Part shown: positions 45,411 through 54,622 of the stretch, one piece after another
Layout: each line of letters opens with the position of its first letter
Position numbering within the stretch: position 1 is the stretch's first letter
Assembly: GCA_963769605.1 (NCBI GenBank)
Contig: CAVYML010000003.1
Span: 124,001-188,000 of the forward strand
Source of the DNA: Fen-1254 sp963769605
GTDB lineage: Bacteria > Bacteroidota > Ignavibacteria > UBA10030
Length of the DNA: 64,000 bases
Direction of reading: 5' to 3'
Translations under genes and position numbers: made by a program
The notes under the pieces: model-generated
The model's input: the letters and a program-made list of their open reading frames with translations, nothing else
Databases searched by the model: none
Told to the model about the DNA's origin: nothing

Positions 45411-45926
45411 ATGCGACTTTTCAAATTTCTCGTTGTTGTTTTTGTAATATTCTCAGGGGCAATAAGCGCACAGCATAAATACGTCGGCGTAAAAATATGC
45501 AAGATGTGCCATCAAACTGAAAAAATGGGAAAACAATTCGATGTTTGGCAAAAAAGTCCCCACGCGCAAGCATTCGATACTTTAAAATCGGCAGCGGCAG
45601 AAAAAATTGCTAAGGAAAAAGGATTAACAAAAGCTGCTTCTGAATCGCCGGAATGTCTCGAATGTCATGCGATTACAGCGGATCCAAAATTGATTGCGGA
45701 CGGTGTGCAATGCGAATCGTGCCACGGTGCGGGATCGGATTACAAGAATATGGCAGTAATGAAAGATCATGCTAAAGCCGTCGCGGCAGGTTTGTCGGAT
45801 TTCAAAGACAAAGCTGCTATGGAAAAAACATGCAAACAATGCCACAATGAAAAAAGCCCGACAAAAAAAGAATTTAATTTCGATGAGATGTGGGCAAAGA
45901 TTAAGCATCCGATTCCCAAAGGTTAA
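45411..45926 (+). CDS. Tetrahaem cytochrome c554-type protein
   Basis: 171 aa. A signal peptide (about 1-21, ending ISA) is followed by four haem motifs: CKMCH, CLECH, CESCH, CKQCH. The pattern YVGVKICKMCHQTEKMGKQ with WQKSPHAQAFDTL is typical of the cytochrome c554 family found in periplasmic electron carriers. AGGAGGG precedes the ATG, one of the strongest ribosome-binding sites in the window, suggesting high expression. Probably shuttles electrons between inner-membrane modules and the outer-membrane conduit. Confidence 0.9.
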   Translation: MRLFKFLVVVFVIFSGAISAQHKYVGVKICKMCHQTEKMGKQFDVWQKSPHAQAFDTLKSAAAEKIAKEKGLTKAASESPECLECHAITADPKLIADGVQCESCHGAGSDYKNMAVMKDHAKAVAAGLSDFKDKAAMEKTCKQCHNEKSPTKKEFNFDEMWAKIKHPIPKG

Positions 45927-45949
45927 GACGGTTTTCGTTGTGTGTGAAT

Positions 45950-45973
45950 GCCGGTATGTCCGTGCCGGCTTTT
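45950..45973 (+). terminator. Weak terminator or attenuator
   Basis: GCCGG (45950-45954) and CCGGC (45965-45969) form a short stem followed by TTTT, 24 bases after the tetrahaem gene. It may partially end transcription there, leaving more tetrahaem message than downstream porin message. Confidence 0.35.
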
Positions 45974-46036
45974 GGCGTCACGGTAAGTTATGAGTAAATG
46001 ATTGGTGTGTGTCATCAATCGAAAGAAGAGAACGTT

Positions 46037-47353
46037 ATGAAAATCACAACGAGGCTCAATGCCAAATTTTTAGCGTTTGCAGCGGCTGCTGCTTGTTGCT
46101 TGTGCGGATCTGAGGCATTCGGTCAGATGTTCCAAATGCGTTTGGTATCATCTGCCTACGCCTGGCAGCAGCAAGATTCGGCCGGTCAATCGTCGCACCA
46201 TCTTTTCGGATATCAAACCGCCCAGATTTCGATTTCGGGAGAGCAGCTTTCCTTTCATACCTATCTTCAGGGCTTTAACGATTTTGCAGGGCCGCTGCAG
46301 GATGAAGGCGAAATGCGTGCGTACAATTTTTATTTAAAATATGCCGGACTTTTTGACGCAGCAGATGTTTCGGTCGGACGCGTTCCGGTTTTTGCCGGTG
46401 TGGGTGTCGGGACGTTGGACGGCGGGATTGCATCGCTTCGCTTGTTCGATACGCAATTGAAATTGACGGGGTACGGAGGATTGCTTCCGCAGGAAGATGA
46501 TAAATTTGAGCTGATCGGAGATAAGCGGCACAATACTATGTTCGGCGGCCAGATCAGCGCAGCTCCTTTCGAGTGGGGCGCTTTCTCCGTCAGTTATATG
46601 CGCAAGAACGAATTGCCGGAATCATATTGGGCCGAACGGGCGCAAGATTCGACCTATGCAATTCAAAACGTAGAAATCACTTCGTCCCCGGCAGCGGAAG
46701 AATATATCAGCGGAGATGCCAATATCGATTATGACTGGTTCTCAGCTTCTCTGCGCTACGATTATGATATTTTACAGGATCAGATGTCGCGCGAGCAGAT
46801 TTTTACGCGTTTCAGAATTTGCGCTCCTTTCTCGCTCACCGCGGAGTACATCCAGCGAGAACCGCTCCTCGAATATAATTCGATCTTCTGGGTCTTTGCA
46901 TACAACACGCTGATTGAATATGATGCGGGAGTCGAATATACGCTCGACAAGAACATTCAAGTCTACGGACGGTACGGATCCGTTTCATACGGGGACGGAG
47001 AAACTTCGGATCGAGTGACAATCGGCGGCAATACTAAATACGTGTCTGCCAACATTGCCTGGAATACGGGTTATGGCGGGCAATTAGCTGCAGTTTCAGC
47101 TAATGCCGGATACCCGCTTCTGAACAATATGCTGACACCTACACTCCTTCTGAGTTATGCACATTATCGCTTGGAGAGCACAGATGCACTGACCGATGCA
47201 CTCAGCATCGGGGCGGGAGTCGTGTACCGGCCGATGCCGATGCTTTCTATCGATACGCAAGTGCAATGGCTGACGAATTCCATTTATAGCAACGATCTGC
47301 GCCTGTTTGTCCGGGCCAGCTATTTCTTCAGTCATCAACTAAACATTTTCTAA
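46037..47353 (+). CDS. Outer-membrane beta-barrel protein of a porin-cytochrome conduit
   Basis: 438 aa with a signal peptide (KITTRLNAKFLAFAAAAACC, then CGSEAFG), no haem motif, many alternating amphipathic strands with aromatic girdles (for example YDWFSASLRYDYDIL, LIEYDAGVEYTLDKN), and a C-terminal strand ending in Phe (YFFSHQLNIF), as in BamA-assembled barrels. It is directly followed by a 14-haem periplasmic protein and two haem lipoproteins, the gene set of porin-cytochrome electron conduits. AGAAGAG supports the ATG at 46037. Not obviously MtrB by sequence; the role is inferred from context. Confidence 0.72.
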   Translation: MKITTRLNAKFLAFAAAAACCLCGSEAFGQMFQMRLVSSAYAWQQQDSAGQSSHHLFGYQTAQISISGEQLSFHTYLQGFNDFAGPLQDEGEMRAYNFYLKYAGLFDAADVSVGRVPVFAGVGVGTLDGGIASLRLFDTQLKLTGYGGLLPQEDDKFELIGDKRHNTMFGGQISAAPFEWGAFSVSYMRKNELPESYWAERAQDSTYAIQNVEITSSPAAEEYISGDANIDYDWFSASLRYDYDILQDQMSREQIFTRFRICAPFSLTAEYIQREPLLEYNSIFWVFAYNTLIEYDAGVEYTLDKNIQVYGRYGSVSYGDGETSDRVTIGGNTKYVSANIAWNTGYGGQLAAVSANAGYPLLNNMLTPTLLLSYAHYRLESTDALTDALSIGAGVVYRPMPMLSIDTQVQWLTNSIYSNDLRLFVRASYFFSHQLNIF

Positions 47354-47362
47354 AAGAGTGCC

Positions 47363-48598
47363 ATGATGACCAATACGTACTATACCACAAGGAAACTGAA
47401 CAGACGTTCTGTCGTGTTCGTTGGAGTATTGCTTCTTGCCGCTATCGGGACAGCAAGCACATCGGCATTCTCCGCCGGGGATGGACCTTCGGTTCAGAAT
47501 AAAATTAAATTTAATCATAAGAAGCATATCGATGAAGTGGGAGCGCAATGCATCGACTGTCACACGAATGCCTTGACAAGCACTGCAGCATCTGATAATC
47601 TTTTTGCTCAAATGTCGGCCTGCCGGCCTTGCCACGAAGATGCGCTCCAAACGAATTGTGCATTCTGCCACACAAGCACCGATTCAACGACGTATGCAAT
47701 TTCGAATCCTGTACGCGAATTAACCTTTAATCATCAATTGCATGCGGATGGACAAAAAATCGACTGCCAAAAATGTCATACAAATTTAGACAACGACAAG
47801 GTTTCCATAACCGAAAATGTACCGGCAATGAAAACATGTTCTTCATGCCACGATGGTGTAAAGGTAAAAGACGATTGTGCGGTATGTCATACAAATCTTT
47901 CTGCGCTGCGTCCTGCGGGGCATAACCGTACGGATTTTATACGCGAGCATAAATTTGCGGCGCGTGTCAATACTGCGACCTGCGGCGCCTGCCATTCGCA
48001 GGAAACATGCACAGACTGCCACAATGGATCCGATCTCGTTCAAGTTACGGTCCCGGGAAAAGATATGATTTCTGCTCATTCTCCGCGTATTTCTTCAAAC
48101 GACCGCGGCCAAACTATGGTGATCGAGAAAGTGCATGATTTGAATTACCGGTTTACGCATGGCGTCGATGCTCATGCAAAAACTATAGAATGTAAGACAT
48201 GTCACAGTACCGAACAGTTCTGTACGCCGTGCCATCAGGCGGGAGGAAATGTTAATCAGGAAGTCTTTAAACCCGCATCACATTCCATTGCCGGCTTTAC
48301 GACAATCGGTGTCGGATCGGGAGGCGGAGAACATGCGCGGCTTGCGAAGCGCGATATCGAATCGTGTGCGGCTTGCCACAGCGCCGATGGAGCGGATCCG
48401 GTCTGTGTTACATGTCATATGGATCCGGACGGTATAAAAGGAACAAATCCTAAAACCCATGCAATCGGGTTTATGGCAAATCAACACGGACGCTGGCATT
48501 CCGATCCGGGCGCAAATTGCTACGTGTGTCATACCGACCCGAATGCAAGGCCAATGGGAATTAAAGGGCAGCGGTTTTGCGGGTATTGCCATAATTGA
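47363..48598 (+). CDS. 14-haem periplasmic cytochrome c
   Basis: 411 aa. An N-terminal membrane/signal segment (about 16-38) is followed by 14 CxxCH motifs, from CIDCH to CGYCH near the very C-terminus. Several early repeats have the form NHKKH/NHQLH preceding a haem motif by 8-15 residues (KFNHKKHIDEVGAQCIDCH in short: NHKKH...CIDCH), as in class III c3-like units, giving a distal His ligand. Starts 9 bases after the beta-barrel gene. Likely the periplasmic (or barrel-inserted) part of the trans-outer-membrane conduit, analogous to MtrA or OmaB. Confidence 0.88.
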   Translation: MMTNTYYTTRKLNRRSVVFVGVLLLAAIGTASTSAFSAGDGPSVQNKIKFNHKKHIDEVGAQCIDCHTNALTSTAASDNLFAQMSACRPCHEDALQTNCAFCHTSTDSTTYAISNPVRELTFNHQLHADGQKIDCQKCHTNLDNDKVSITENVPAMKTCSSCHDGVKVKDDCAVCHTNLSALRPAGHNRTDFIREHKFAARVNTATCGACHSQETCTDCHNGSDLVQVTVPGKDMISAHSPRISSNDRGQTMVIEKVHDLNYRFTHGVDAHAKTIECKTCHSTEQFCTPCHQAGGNVNQEVFKPASHSIAGFTTIGVGSGGGEHARLAKRDIESCAACHSADGADPVCVTCHMDPDGIKGTNPKTHAIGFMANQHGRWHSDPGANCYVCHTDPNARPMGIKGQRFCGYCHN

Positions 48599-48613
48599 GA
48601 GGATGGAACGAGT

Positions 48614-49480
48614 ATGAGAACAAAATATTTTTATTCGATTTTTATACCGACGATCTTGTCACTCTCATGCAGCGATTTGAAGAAGGATTTGCCGACCGCA
48701 ACTCCGAGCGGTATTACAGTTCATGAACAAGGATGGACGGACACGTCGTCCGCCAATTTCCACGGAAAATATATCGCAGGTAATAATTACGATATGCGCG
48801 GCTGCCAGCAATGTCACGGCCTTCAATATGACGGCGGCATCTCAGGTGTTTCCTGTATGACCTGCCATACAAATCCGGATGGTCCTGAAAACTGCGCAAC
48901 CTGTCACGGCGTGCCGCCGCCGCCCGATCGTTATGGTAATACTTCCAATGGAGCAATCGGAGTCGGCGCACATGTCATTCATTTCACGGGCAACGGCAAT
49001 TACACGACGCACAGCATGACGTGCTCAATGTGTCATTATATGCCGACAAGCATCTATGATCCCAACCATATAAATGCGACGGGACGCGCTTATGTGGTTT
49101 TCAATGATCCGTTGGCAACGGTGAAAAGCAACGGAGTCACACCGGCGCCGGCCTATAATCTGAATGCCGTCACATGTGCAAATACATTTTGCCATGGAGC
49201 ATGGCAGCTGTCTAAAGCGGTAGCGCCGGACACGACTGTGTATACGGCTGCCGTAATGAGCGGCACGTATGATGCACCGGTATGGACAGGAGGCTCAACG
49301 CAAACAACTTGCGGCACAAATTGCCACACTAATCCGCCGGCGGGACATAAGGCTTCAGCCTTAACAAACTGTTATACCTGTCATGGCGATGTCATAGATG
49401 CAACGGGAAAAATAAAGAATAAGACGAAACATATGAACGGAATGATCGATCTTGTGAGCGGAGCAGCGCCATTTCGATAG
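48614..49480 (+). CDS. Seven-haem outer-membrane lipoprotein cytochrome
   Basis: 288 aa. The signal sequence ends in a lipobox, TILSLSC (Cys at residue 19). Haem motifs are CQQCH, CMTCH, CATCH, CSMCH, CANTFCH (CX4CH), CGTNCH (CX3CH) and CYTCH, the mix of CxxCH and longer-spaced sites known from Geobacter outer-surface cytochromes. Thr-, Asn- and Gly-rich sequence between the sites suggests an exported, loosely packed surface protein. 15 bases after the 14-haem gene. Predicted to carry electrons at the cell surface. Confidence 0.85.
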   Translation: MRTKYFYSIFIPTILSLSCSDLKKDLPTATPSGITVHEQGWTDTSSANFHGKYIAGNNYDMRGCQQCHGLQYDGGISGVSCMTCHTNPDGPENCATCHGVPPPPDRYGNTSNGAIGVGAHVIHFTGNGNYTTHSMTCSMCHYMPTSIYDPNHINATGRAYVVFNDPLATVKSNGVTPAPAYNLNAVTCANTFCHGAWQLSKAVAPDTTVYTAAVMSGTYDAPVWTGGSTQTTCGTNCHTNPPAGHKASALTNCYTCHGDVIDATGKIKNKTKHMNGMIDLVSGAAPFR

Positions 49481-49538
49481 ACAATGAAAATAATTTAAAT
49501 CCAATTATATCCTAAATAATAATAGATGAGGTAAGTCT

Positions 49539-50819
49539 ATGCTGGAAAGAAAAAAAATTACTTTTTTGCTTTGTATTATCACTCTTGCAGTGATTACAGG
49601 GTTATGGGGAGGCTGCCGCGGTCCAATGGGCCCAACCGGTCCGAGCGGACAAAATGCAAATGCATCGGATCTTGAAGGTTTTGCCCCCGGTATTATATGT
49701 GCAAACTGTCATAACCAGGATTTTAATCCTACATATGATATTCTTGCAAAAGTCATTGAATACGATGCTTCCATTCATTTTGCGGGAGGCGAAGATATTC
49801 AAAATACAACTACATGCGCAGGCTGCCATACCAATGAAGGTTTTGTGGATCGCTATAATCATGGTTTTGCCAACGAGTCGTTTAATTTACACGCCCCATC
49901 CGGCCCCTTGGCAAGCCAAGCCTATCCGCAGGCTTCTCCTCCGGGATGCTTTACATGCCACATGCCGCATTCACGAGGCAATTTCACGGTTCGTGATTCC
50001 GGTAAAGTAAACATTTACACGCTTCTTGCCAACCAGTCGACGAAGGTTTGGAACAGCACTTCTGCTTCAAACTTATGCGTCAAGTGTCACCAACCTCGTA
50101 TGACATCGACCCCCTTTACATCGACCCCGTATTCCTGGCAGCCGGATCCTTCACAAACAAGTGCAACCGACACCGCACGGATTTATACATCAAGATGGAA
50201 TAATCACGTCTCCGGCGAAATGACACAGACGCTGCTTGGTTTTGGCGGTTTCGAGTTTACCGGATATTCAGGTTATACAAATTCACAACATTCGACCTAT
50301 ATGAATGGCAATCCTATTGGCTGCGAACAGTGTCACATGGCCACAGTCAACAGCGTCGATCTGGACGGCGGACATACGTTTACAGTAAAAGATACAAGCG
50401 CCTATTCAATGTCTCCCTCGTATAACGTCAACGGATGCAATGTAAGCGGCTGTCATTCAGGCCTTGCTGCCACCGCAGCGGATGCCCATTGGAGCAAGCG
50501 CACGGTAATTATCACAGAGCTAAATCAGCTTGGAAAACTGATGATGGATACGAACATCACAAGGAAGTGGATGCCTGCCGGTAAAGCTGCTCCATGGGCT
50601 TCATACACAGTGACCGGCATCGATACTGTTTGGTCGCAGGTAAGCAAGGTTTACGGCAGCTCGATAGGCGCATCTAATCCTCTCGTTATCGTTCCGGCAG
50701 CAAAAGCGGGTGCACTATGGAATCTTCAACAAATCTATAACGATAAGAGCCACGGCATACACAATTACGAATATTTTAAGGCCTTGTTGGATAATTCAAT
50801 CGCTGAGCTTAATAAGTAA
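49539..50819 (+). CDS. Six-haem lipoprotein cytochrome with collagen-like leader
   Basis: 426 aa. A hydrophobic signal ends at the lipobox WGGC (Cys about residue 26), directly followed by a short collagen-like triplet stretch RGPMGPTGPSGQ. Five CxxCH motifs (CANCH, CAGCH, CFTCH, CVKCH, CEQCH) and one CX4CH (CNVSGCH) give six haems. The C-terminal third is haem-free, ending with SHGIHNYEYFKALLDNSI. Surface terminal reductase or cell-surface electron carrier is the likely job. Strong terminator just downstream. Confidence 0.85.
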   Translation: MLERKKITFLLCIITLAVITGLWGGCRGPMGPTGPSGQNANASDLEGFAPGIICANCHNQDFNPTYDILAKVIEYDASIHFAGGEDIQNTTTCAGCHTNEGFVDRYNHGFANESFNLHAPSGPLASQAYPQASPPGCFTCHMPHSRGNFTVRDSGKVNIYTLLANQSTKVWNSTSASNLCVKCHQPRMTSTPFTSTPYSWQPDPSQTSATDTARIYTSRWNNHVSGEMTQTLLGFGGFEFTGYSGYTNSQHSTYMNGNPIGCEQCHMATVNSVDLDGGHTFTVKDTSAYSMSPSYNVNGCNVSGCHSGLAATAADAHWSKRTVIITELNQLGKLMMDTNITRKWMPAGKAAPWASYTVTGIDTVWSQVSKVYGSSIGASNPLVIVPAAKAGALWNLQQIYNDKSHGIHNYEYFKALLDNSIAELNK

Positions 50820-50861
50820 AAAAAATTAAAACGTACCTAAGCCTTTTAGATGCTTTCTCTT

Positions 50862-50897
50862 CGTGTGCGGAAGGCCCATCTTCCGCACACGTGTTTT
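50862..50897 (+). terminator. Rho-independent terminator of the cytochrome block
   Basis: CGTGTGCGGAAG (50862-50873) and CTTCCGCACACG (50880-50891) form a perfect 12-bp GC-rich stem with a 6-nt loop, followed by TGTTTTA. It lies 43 bases after the six-haem lipoprotein gene and cleanly separates it from the haem-lyase gene. Confidence 0.85.
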
Positions 50898-50988
50898 ATC
50901 AAATACGCTTCATCTCTTTGAAACCTTCGGAAAATTCCCGATGTTCTATATCAAAGATCATTTATTCATGTCATAAAAGGAAGATAGC

Positions 50989-53238
50989 ATGATTGGCTCA
51001 ATTGTTGTCTGGATCGCATTTGTATCGGCAGTTGCTTCGGGATGTCTCTATTATGTTTCAATAAAAAACAACAGTCTTCGCTTCATGGCGCAGAGCGCAT
51101 ATTTTACGGCAGCAATAGGTACATTATTAGCATCGGCTTTGCTGATGCTGTTCATTATTCAGCATCGATTCGAGTTCAACTATATAACGAATTACAGTTC
51201 GCGAGACCTTCCTTTTTCGCTGCTTATCACGACATTTTGGGCCGGGCAGGAAGGCAGTTTTATGTTATGGGCATTGTTTGCATCGCTCATCGGTTTGGTC
51301 CTTCAGCGGTACAGCATCCGGAAAAATATCGAAGCGGAGGTGATGACAACATACAGCATAGTTCTCGGTTTTCTTCTTCTGCTTATTTCGATCAAATCTC
51401 CCTTTGAATATATCTGGCAGGCTCAGGCAGGTGTAGAAAAAGGATTTGTGCCGCCGGATGGTCACGGCCTGAACCCGCTGCTTCAAAATTTTTGGATGAT
51501 TATTCATCCTCCTATATTGTTTCTCGGATTTTCTTCTCTGGCTGTTCCGTTTGTGCTCGCCGTTGCCGCTTTAGGACAAAGAAATTATAAGAATTGGATG
51601 AACTCGGCTGTTCCGTGGGTGCTTTTCAGCGCTCTTGCCCTTGGTGCCGGGCTGATGCTCGGCGGATATTGGGCTTATGGTGTTCTTGGCTGGGGCGGCT
51701 GGTGGGGCTGGGATCCGGTGGAAAATTCTTCTCTCGTTCCATGGATAGTCACAGTCATACTCGTTCATACGATGCTTATTCAAATAATTACGGGAAAATT
51801 GGTACGCACAAATTTTGTTCTGGCCATTCTGGCATATCTTCTTGTCGTTTACAGCACATTCCTTACGCGGAGCGGAATTCTTGCCAATTCTTCAGTGCAT
51901 TCATTTGTGGATCCCGGCTCTTTTGCATACGGCCTGCTCGTTCTTTGGCTCGCCGTTGTCGTCGTTGGAGGATTCGGTATGCTCTGGCGTCGGCGGAATG
52001 AACTGCATGCAGACCAGCCGCCGATGGGATTATTTACGCGTGAGTCGATTCTCTCGTTCGCTCTTCTCGTTCTCGGAGCTTGTGCAGGCATCATTCTATT
52101 CGGTACGAGCATGCCGCTCTTTTCAAAGTCCGCACTTGAGCCTGCCTTTTACGATAAAACTACATTACCCCTTGCAGTGCTCCTGACGATTCTCCTGGGA
52201 GGCAGTCTTATCATTCAATGGAATCTGGAAGACAGGCGCTCTCTTTTAAAAAATCTTTTGATACCACTTTGTATTGCAGCTGCCGGAACGGCTGTGTGTA
52301 TCGCAATTGGGCTGCGCGATTTTGGTGCAGGGGCGCTTGTCTTTTCTTCTTTCTTTGCCCTTTGCATAACTCTGAAACACGGGTATCGCATTCTTCGTCA
52401 ACAGCCGAAATTTATCGGCGGCTCACTTTCGCATATAGGACTTGCGATTTTACTCCTGGGAATCATAGGTTCAGGTCGATATGGCGTCAAACAATCGGTT
52501 TCACTTTCACAAAACCAGCCGCTGAATGTCATGGGATATGCGTTGACATATTTGGGAGACAGCCTTTCTCAAGAAGGAAAGACGCTCTTGAATGTTCGTG
52601 CCGAAAAGAACGGTTCTTTTAGCATCTTAAGACCGGTAATGTATGAAAGTTCATTTAATAACAGTATGATGCGCAACCCGGATTATCTCAGCTCTTTCAC
52701 GAATAATCTTTATATCGAGCCGGTTTCTTTGGAACGGCCAGATGATGAAGGCACCCGGAGCAATATGATAGAACTCATAAAGGGTGTTCCATGGAACTTT
52801 GGCCCGATGACTGTAACATTTGTGCGTTTTCAATTAGAAGAGCAGAACATGGAAAACATGCGGCTGGGACATAGTGCTACAATCGGTGCTGTGCTGGAGG
52901 TTAAAATCGATTCAACCGTTGAGGAACTTGTTCCTTTGACGACGTTTAAAGCTCCTCCGGGTGAGCCTGAAATGAAAGCAGCCTATACTAAAAGCGGTCA
53001 TCTCGGTTTCCAATTAGTTAAATTAAATGTTTCGGGTGCATCCGAAAAAACGAAAATAATCGTTCAACTGGTTGGCCCGATGATGGCAGGTACAAGCAGG
53101 GCTCAATCGGATATTCTGGTAGCAGAAGTCAGCATCAAACCGTTCATGGGCTTTATCTGGGCAGGCGCCTTCTTTATTTTGTGCGGGATTATTGCTGCTT
53201 TTATCAGGCGTATGCAAAAGCCTCTTAAGCTTTCATAA
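50989..53238 (+). CDS. ccmF: CcmF/NrfE-type cytochrome c haem lyase subunit
   Basis: 749 aa, about 13 membrane helices. The haem-handling WWD motif is WGWGGWWGWDPVENSSLVPW in part (GGWWGWDPVENSS). FAGQEGSFMLW-like GQEGSFMLW and HPPILFLGF loops are also conserved; the C-terminal periplasmic region of about 200 residues precedes a last helix. It attaches haem to apocytochromes in System I. A separate promoter is expected after the terminator at 50862. Because neighbours use CX3CH and CX4CH sites, it may be a dedicated lyase rather than the housekeeping copy. Confidence 0.9.
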   Translation: MIGSIVVWIAFVSAVASGCLYYVSIKNNSLRFMAQSAYFTAAIGTLLASALLMLFIIQHRFEFNYITNYSSRDLPFSLLITTFWAGQEGSFMLWALFASLIGLVLQRYSIRKNIEAEVMTTYSIVLGFLLLLISIKSPFEYIWQAQAGVEKGFVPPDGHGLNPLLQNFWMIIHPPILFLGFSSLAVPFVLAVAALGQRNYKNWMNSAVPWVLFSALALGAGLMLGGYWAYGVLGWGGWWGWDPVENSSLVPWIVTVILVHTMLIQIITGKLVRTNFVLAILAYLLVVYSTFLTRSGILANSSVHSFVDPGSFAYGLLVLWLAVVVVGGFGMLWRRRNELHADQPPMGLFTRESILSFALLVLGACAGIILFGTSMPLFSKSALEPAFYDKTTLPLAVLLTILLGGSLIIQWNLEDRRSLLKNLLIPLCIAAAGTAVCIAIGLRDFGAGALVFSSFFALCITLKHGYRILRQQPKFIGGSLSHIGLAILLLGIIGSGRYGVKQSVSLSQNQPLNVMGYALTYLGDSLSQEGKTLLNVRAEKNGSFSILRPVMYESSFNNSMMRNPDYLSSFTNNLYIEPVSLERPDDEGTRSNMIELIKGVPWNFGPMTVTFVRFQLEEQNMENMRLGHSATIGAVLEVKIDSTVEELVPLTTFKAPPGEPEMKAAYTKSGHLGFQLVKLNVSGASEKTKIIVQLVGPMMAGTSRAQSDILVAEVSIKPFMGFIWAGAFFILCGIIAAFIRRMQKPLKLS

Positions 53239-53516
53239 CATCCGGCTATCCTCTTTGATCATGAGGCATCACGGTTGGCCTGCCCCAATTCTGCATGCCC
53301 TGTATTTATATTTAGACTTCGTAAATACACGCGTAATATTGAAAGATTCGCAAAATCCCGTGTAAAACAGGAAAAATCCGTATCATGCATTCACATGATT
53401 CATTTTTATGTTTCCAACTCCCTTTTGTTTAAAAGGCGGATTGATAACTGAGACAAAATCAATTGTGATAATTTACGCAGAGCAATTGCGATTTTTTAAA
53501 TTAAAGGCAAATATAT

Positions 53517-54590
53517 ATGAACGTTCTTCATGTCCTCTCTCAGTTTGAGACAAACGGTGCGGAAACTCACGCCGCCGTTCTCGCCGACGAACATATTGAC
53601 AGGGGACATAATGTAACGATCGTGTCCGATTCTTTTCGCACGCCGACAAAAGCAATAATTGTTCAATATCCAATCGGTAAACGTGATTATCTGCAGAGGT
53701 TTAAAAATATACGGTTTCTGACGCACTTGATTAAAGAGCGCGATATCGATATTGTCAACGCACATTCGCGGGCTGCAAGCTGGGTTTCATATTTTGCGAC
53801 CCGTTATACCGGTACGCCTCTTGTCTCCAGTATTCATATGCGCCAGCATCTCCATTTCTCGACCACAAAAATGCCGATTTATGGAGAAAAACTTGTGGCA
53901 GTGTGTGAGGCAATTTATGAGCACCTTCAAAAAGATTTGAATTATACCGCCGAACATTTGGCGCTGATACGGAACGGAATTAATCTCGATCGATGGAAGT
54001 ATCAACCGCACCGTGAAACAAAAAAGGAGAGGAAGACAATTGCATTTGTCGGAAGGTTTTCCGGCTTTAAAGGGGACACGCTTCTCCTGTTGGTCGAAAA
54101 AATATTCCCTGAGGTCATACGCTGTTATCCTGAAGTAGAAATTCATATCGTCGGAGGAATGAGTGAACAAGAAAAGATCGTGCATGCAGCGGAAAAATTT
54201 AACGCACAGGCGGGCAAGCGTTTCATTGTAATAGAAGGTTTCAGCAGGAATGTTCAGGAAGCATATCGGCGGGCGGATCTTGTCATAGGTTCGGGGCGCG
54301 TGGCAATGGAAGCGCTCGCTTGTGGTTCTCTCGTTGTTTCGATCGGTGAATCCAATGTGGTCGGACTTATCACGGAAAAAACGAAAACTCGGGCGCTGGT
54401 TACAAATTTCGGAGATCTTGACATTCGGAAGCCTATTAATGTCGAGGAGAGTGTCGCGGAAATTCTTACTGCGCTCCGGAATCCCGGAATTGTTCCTGCC
54501 GGATGGGGAAGAGCTTTTATTGCAGATTATTTTGATGTAAAAAACATCATTCAGAAGCTGGACTTGATGTATGCTTCTCTTCTTCAATGA
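53517..54590 (+). CDS. GT4 glycosyltransferase
   Basis: 357 aa, GT-B fold. MNVLHVLSQFETNGAETHAA is the family start, with AFVGRFSGFKGDTLLL at the domain boundary and ADLVIGSGRVAMEALACGSLVVSIGE as the donor-site region, carrying the acidic residue in MEALACG. It stands alone between the haem-lyase gene and a convergent histidine kinase, away from the main glycan locus, in a 278-bp upstream gap with no other feature. Could glycosylate an envelope component; no link to cytochromes is evident. Confidence 0.83.
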   Translation: MNVLHVLSQFETNGAETHAAVLADEHIDRGHNVTIVSDSFRTPTKAIIVQYPIGKRDYLQRFKNIRFLTHLIKERDIDIVNAHSRAASWVSYFATRYTGTPLVSSIHMRQHLHFSTTKMPIYGEKLVAVCEAIYEHLQKDLNYTAEHLALIRNGINLDRWKYQPHRETKKERKTIAFVGRFSGFKGDTLLLLVEKIFPEVIRCYPEVEIHIVGGMSEQEKIVHAAEKFNAQAGKRFIVIEGFSRNVQEAYRRADLVIGSGRVAMEALACGSLVVSIGESNVVGLITEKTKTRALVTNFGDLDIRKPINVEESVAEILTALRNPGIVPAGWGRAFIADYFDVKNIIQKLDLMYASLLQ

Positions 54591-54622
54591 TCTCAGGACT
54601 CGGTACCATTCAAGTATCGCAT

